The position numbers were made by a program, and so were the translations under genes. Below the pieces are notes generated by a model that saw nothing but the letters and a program-made list of their open reading frames with translations, ran no database searches and had not been told where the DNA came from. Source: Pseudomonadota bacterium (GTDB lineage Bacteria; Pseudomonadota; Gammaproteobacteria; Pseudomonadales; Azotimanducaceae). Taken from it: a stretch of DNA of 8,809 nucleotides. Location of the stretch: the NCBI GenBank assembly GCA_027621895.1, contig JAQCAK010000053.1, forward strand, positions 1 to 8,809. The letters run 5' to 3'. The number at the start of each line of letters is the position of its first letter. The stretch's first letter is position 1. Shown here in pieces: positions 5,809 to 8,809 of this stretch.

Positions 5809-7728
5809 AGCATCTTGCAGCCTGTCGACCGCATCTATCGAGGGCCTGATCAACGAGAGCAATGATGTCGCGAGGTCAGGTATCCGCTCAATTTCTTGCG
5901 CCTTGAACGCGGCTTCGAGTTCACGACAACACTGGTGCAGCGCCATGGCGCCGAACATACCTGCACTTGAACCCAGCGCATGCGCCTCGGCAGAAACACG
6001 CTGCCAGTGCGCCTCGGCGAGAGCCGAACTGATGGCTATCTCTCTGGCCTCGGCGTCTGATCGAAACGAGGCGATCATCCTGGGCATAGCGGCTTCGCCA
6101 ATACTGTTTGCCAGATCACCGTAGACTGCGGGATCAACATGGGAACCCCTGGCTGACACCTTGTCCACCTGATCCACGCCTGGCTGATGGGTGCCAAGCA
6201 CTGCCATCAGCGCGGCCCGACTAAAAGGTTTGCCCAGAAATCCCGACATACCCGCCGCCAGGAATCTCGCCTGCTCTTCTGGCTGGACATGCGCACTCAT
6301 CGCGATCACCGGCACCGAAGCTGGCAGCAAAGCCTGCTGGCGAATCCTTTGGAGGGTTTCAATGCCATCCATGCCTTCCATGGAGATATCCATAAAAACC
6401 AGATCAACAGGTCCGACAGCATCAGCCAGCAATTGCAGTGCTTCTTCCCCGGAAGCCGCCTCGCGGACCTCAGCGTGCAATGGCTCCAACATGGCTGTGA
6501 CCACAAGACGATTGGTAGGATTATCATCAACAACCAGGAAACGTCTGCCCGCAAGCGAGATGTTTTCCTGCGCCGGTTCCTTTCTGGAGGCAAGGGGCTC
6601 GGTCGCGGGAAGCGCAAGATTGATAGAGAATATCGTGCCTTCTCCCTCACGACTTGCCACCGTCAGTCGGCCGCCCATAAGTTCAATGATCTGATGGGCT
6701 ATGCTGAGCCCAAGACCAGAGCCCTCGGCGCGGCGAGTCTCGCGACCAACCCCCTGCCGATAGGCCTGGAACAGGTTTGGAATTTGATCTTCAGGGATAC
6801 CAACCCCTGTATCGATAACGTCAATCCGCTGACGCTTGTCTTCGCAGGCAATCACTTTGATGCAGACGCTCCCTTGCTGCGTAAACTTGATTGCATTTCC
6901 AACAAGATTAAGAAGCACCTGGCGCAGTCGCAGTTCGTCACCCAGGGCGTGAAACTCCCCGGGTATCATGTCAGCCTCCAGGCGCAACACCAGCCCCTGC
7001 TGTTTCGCCAACGGACTCAACGCATTCAGTACATCCTGCAACAACCCGCGAATATCAATGGATTGATGACTGATTTCAAATTCACCCGCCTCGATCCTGG
7101 AAAAATCGAGCACATCGTTGACGATCTGTCCCAGATGATCAGCCGACACGATGGCGGTATCAATGAGCCGTTGATCCTCAGGGGAAAGTCGTTTTTGCTG
7201 GAGAATCTGTAACATCTCGGCAACACCGTTGAGTGGCGTTCTGATTTCGTGACTCATCATGGCGAAGAACCGGTGCTGAATCTCAGATTGCTGCATCAAT
7301 GTTTCGTTCTGTCGCTGGATCGTTTCGAGGAGTTCCCGGTTCTGTTTCTGGAGTTCCAGCCGCTCCACCAGTTCACGCAGGGCGACTCGGAGTGCATCGT
7401 CCGACCAGGGCTTTTCAAAATAGAACATCAGTTGGCCCCGGTTGACTGCATCGACCAGCGACGGCAGGTCAGCATTGCCGGACATGAGTATCCTGCCGAC
7501 ATCCGGATATCGCGAGGCAACTTCTTCAAGCAGTTCGGTACCCCGAACACCTGGCATCTGCAGGTCGGCGACCACCAGCGTGATGGTTTCTCTTTCAAGG
7601 ATCGCGAGCGCCTCTGCAGCCGTGTTCGAGAATCTCAGCTCGAAGGCTTCCTTGCGAAGCACACGTTTTAGCGCGTTCAATATCGCGGGTTCGTCATCAA
7701 CGAACAGCAGAACAGGTCGATCGCTCAA
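5794..7728 (-). CDS. Hybrid histidine kinase REC-HisKA-HATPase-REC-HPt
   Basis: Cytoplasmic phosphorelay protein of 644 residues without membrane segments. Order: receiver 1 at about 4-122 (Asp11-Asp12, acceptor Asp55, Ser83, Lys106 in EKPW); coiled coil at about 122-150; HisKA with H-box SHEIRTPLNG and His160; HATPase with Asn278, G1 DTGVGIP (306-312) and G2 GSGLGLS (336-342); receiver 2 at about 395-512 (Asp401-Asp402, acceptor Asp447, Ser478, Lys500); HPt at about 530-640 with His583 in AHALGSSAG. All relay residues are present. Having receiver 1 in place of a sensor means its input is itself a phosphorylated or protein signal. The HPt could pass phosphate to the LuxO-type activator encoded just upstream, doing the job of free-standing LuxU in Vibrio. 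The TTG start at 7726-7728 overlaps the activator's stop as TTGA and lacks a strong ribosome site, so translation is probably coupled. Confidence 0.95.
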   Translation of the reverse strand: MSDRPVLLFVDDEPAILNALKRVLRKEAFELRFSNTAAEALAILERETITLVVADLQMPGVRGTELLEEVASRYPDVGRILMSGNADLPSLVDAVNRGQLMFYFEKPWSDDALRVALRELVERLELQKQNRELLETIQRQNETLMQQSEIQHRFFAMMSHEIRTPLNGVAEMLQILQQKRLSPEDQRLIDTAIVSADHLGQIVNDVLDFSRIEAGEFEISHQSIDIRGLLQDVLNALSPLAKQQGLVLRLEADMIPGEFHALGDELRLRQVLLNLVGNAIKFTQQGSVCIKVIACEDKRQRIDVIDTGVGIPEDQIPNLFQAYRQGVGRETRRAEGSGLGLSIAHQIIELMGGRLTVASREGEGTIFSINLALPATEPLASRKEPAQENISLAGRRFLVVDDNPTNRLVVTAMLEPLHAEVREAASGEEALQLLADAVGPVDLVFMDISMEGMDGIETLQRIRQQALLPASVPVIAMSAHVQPEEQARFLAAGMSGFLGKPFSRAALMAVLGTHQPGVDQVDKVSARGSHVDPAVYGDLANSIGEAAMPRMIASFRSDAEAREIAISSALAEAHWQRVSAEAHALGSSAGMFGAMALHQCCRELEAAFKAQEIERIPDLATSLLSLIRPSIDAVDRLQDASATG

Positions 7729-8809
7729 GGTGGGTCTTTCTTGCCGAGCTTGCGATACAGGGTGGAAGGGCTGACTTCCAGCAGGGCTGCCGCTTTGGGA
7801 ATACTGTCGTTACAGTCCGCAAGGGCACGCTGGATATGCAGTTCCTCCATTTTCCAGAGAGGCAGGATTTCCGTACTATCGGCGTTCAACACGGTCTGGC
7901 TGACCATGTCTGTTTCCGGAACCGAGTCGACCACAGGCGCGGACACCCCTGGGGACATCGTACCGGTCAGCACCGCTTGCAACATCGCGCCATCAACTTC
8001 TTCACCATTGTTAAGGACAACGATCTGCCTGATGACGTTCTGCATCTCCCTGACATTGCCGGGCCACTCATAGGCAGCAAGCATCGCAGCCGCTTCCGGG
8101 GAGAAACGATTAAAGGACTTGTTCTCTTCTTCGCTGTACTCCAACAGCAGGCTCTCGGCAATCAGACGCATATCCGACCCACGCTCACGAAGCGGCGGCA
8201 TCTGGATGCTGATCACATGCAGCCGATAGTAAAGATCCTCGCGGAAGCGTCCTGCCCGCACTTCTTCCAGGGGGTTACGGTTGGTGGCACAGACGATTCT
8301 CACGTCCACATCGACCTCGCTGTCGCTGCCAACAGGCCGAAACCGCCCCGTTTACAGGAAACGCAGCAGCTTCACCTGCAGCTCAAGGGCCATCTCGCAC
8401 AACTCATCAAGAAACAGGGTCCCACCATCTGCCTGCTGGGCTGCCCCCTTGCGCTCCTTGTTGGCGCCGGTAAAAGCCCCCCTGACATGGCCAAAGATTT
8501 CGCTCTCAATCAGTTCCGCGGGTATCGCGCCGCAATTCAGCGCTACAAAGGGCTTGCGAGCACGCGGGCTGCGATCATGAATAGCCCGTGCCATGACCTC
8601 CTTGCCCGTACCGGACTCTCCCGTGATAAACACCGTGGCCTTGCTGGGCGCAGCCGAGTCAACCATGCGGTAGACTGCCTGCATCGCGAGCGAGGCACCG
8701 ATAAACCTCTCAAACCGGTCCCGGGAGCCCTGTTCAATAGTATCCACCAGCTGTGACAGCCTGGCTTTTTTCAGCACGTTCGAGACTGTCGTACGCAAGC
8801 GCTCGGCCG
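7725..8809 (-). pseudogene. LuxO-type sigma-54 activator, in-frame stop, start outside window
   Basis: One continuous frame runs from the window edge to 7725, broken only by TAA at 8352-8354. The visible part begins in the linker after the missing N-terminal receiver (AERLRTTVSNVLKKARL). The AAA+ domain has Walker A GESGTGKE, the sigma-54 contact loop GAFTGA, Walker B GGTLFLDEL, the Arg-finger region RFREDLYYRL and sensor II WPGNVREMQN. The Fis-type helix-turn-helix ends in PKAAALLEVSPSTLYRKL. The wording is very close to Vibrio LuxO as I remember it, in both the AAA+ core and the HTH (VSPSTxYRKL), so the LuxO subgroup is likely. At the stop the text reads LLRFL-stop-TGRFRPVGS where relatives have LLRFxQTGxFxxVGS: CAA has become TAA with no other damage. 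Translation would end inside the ATPase domain; the 3' piece (about 200 codons) could only be made by reinitiation. It is the first gene of an operon with the hybrid kinase. Confidence 0.88.
8352..8354 (-). other. In-frame TAA replacing a conserved Gln codon
   Basis: Minus-strand codons run CTG CGT TTC CTG TAA ACG GGG and the frame is intact on both sides. Relatives have CAA or CAG (Gln) at this point, so a single C-to-T change (G-to-A on the plus strand) explains it. It splits the activator between Walker B and the Arg finger. Confidence 0.9.

Larger units (their letters stand above)
5493..5849 (+). pseudogene. Remnant resembling the end of a polysaccharide tyrosine kinase
   Basis: Open frame of about 118 codons without a credible start: the frame is closed by TGA at 5490-5492, and the only initiator-type codon near its head is a TTG at 5532 with no ribosome site. 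The translated part AYVIYNLPPLGEEEAAF, then TLVLVTSSNQSSKRDVSRML, then GLMTDVP resembles the C-terminal half of BY-kinase or ParA-like exopolysaccharide proteins (VIIDTPP, a VLVV strand, xxVLNxVP). The Walker-type Asp before the Pro pair is Asn here, and the P-loop half is absent. It shares the reading frame of the kinase before it and overlaps the end of the hybrid kinase gene by 56 bases tail to tail. I infer a decayed fragment; a small expressed protein cannot be excluded. Nothing else coding is seen between 5427 and 5793. Confidence 0.4.

Noticed and set aside
6187..7212. 341-codon open frame on the plus strand
   Set aside because: It lies wholly antisense to the hybrid kinase, whose motifs are complete. 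Its translation is rich in His, Arg and Gln with no recognisable domain, as expected for a shadow of a GC-rich gene.
7836..8756. 306-codon open frame on the plus strand
   Set aside because: It is antisense to the AAA+ activator, whose Walker and GAFTGA motifs on the minus strand are unmistakable despite the stop codon. Composition is that of a shadow frame.
1..8809. Alternative genetic code with reassigned stops to explain the internal TAA and TGA
   Set aside because: Other genes here end cleanly on TAA (TPR, receiver) and TGA (H-NOX, kinases, HD-GYP), with ATGA and TTGA overlaps at the expected places, so both codons act as normal stops.
1..8809. tRNA or rRNA genes, CRISPR arrays, insertion sequences
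   Set aside because: No cloverleaf, ribosomal segment, regularly spaced repeat, transposase or terminal inverted repeat was seen on either strand.

Overview
The window reads as chromosomal DNA of a Gram-negative gammaproteobacterium, probably free-living or marine. The basis is family content only: an H-NOX nitric oxide sensor with its own histidine kinase, a degenerate HD-GYP receiver protein, a LuxO-type sigma-54 activator and a TPR lipoprotein. No species can be named from the sequence.

Layout. 22-222 (-): start of an exported protein, closed by a TGA that may be premature. 212-2125 (-): TPR lipoprotein overlapping it. 2138-2339: control region with a sigma-54 promoter matching the consensus at every fixed position and, 118-131 bp upstream of the predicted start, two abutting 13-bp palindromes resembling Vibrio LuxO sites. 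2340-2735 (-): stand-alone receiver. 2746-3795 (-): receiver plus degenerate HD-GYP. 3796-3978: divergent control region with a second sigma-54-like promoter facing the HD-GYP gene. 3979-4515 and 4512-5426 (+): H-NOX and its kinase, coupled by ATGA. 5427-5793: no intact gene, but a remnant resembling the end of a polysaccharide-type tyrosine kinase. 5794-7728 (-): hybrid kinase REC-HisKA-HATPase-REC-HPt. 7725-8809 (-): LuxO-type activator running off the window, with an in-frame TAA where the family has glutamine.

Proposed logic (inference). NO binds H-NOX, which controls the adjacent kinase. Possible phosphoryl acceptors are the receiver, the receiver/HD-GYP protein and the hybrid kinase. 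The hybrid's HPt would feed the LuxO-type activator, which would open the sigma-54 promoters. This combines two known arrangements: Shewanella HnoX/HnoK with a degenerate HD-GYP protein (HnoD), and Vibrio H-NOX/kinase input into LuxU-LuxO. The apparent target here is a TPR lipoprotein and exported-protein operon, not Qrr small RNAs. The activator's nonsense codon, the possibly truncated exported protein and the kinase remnant suggest partial decay, or sequence errors that need checking.
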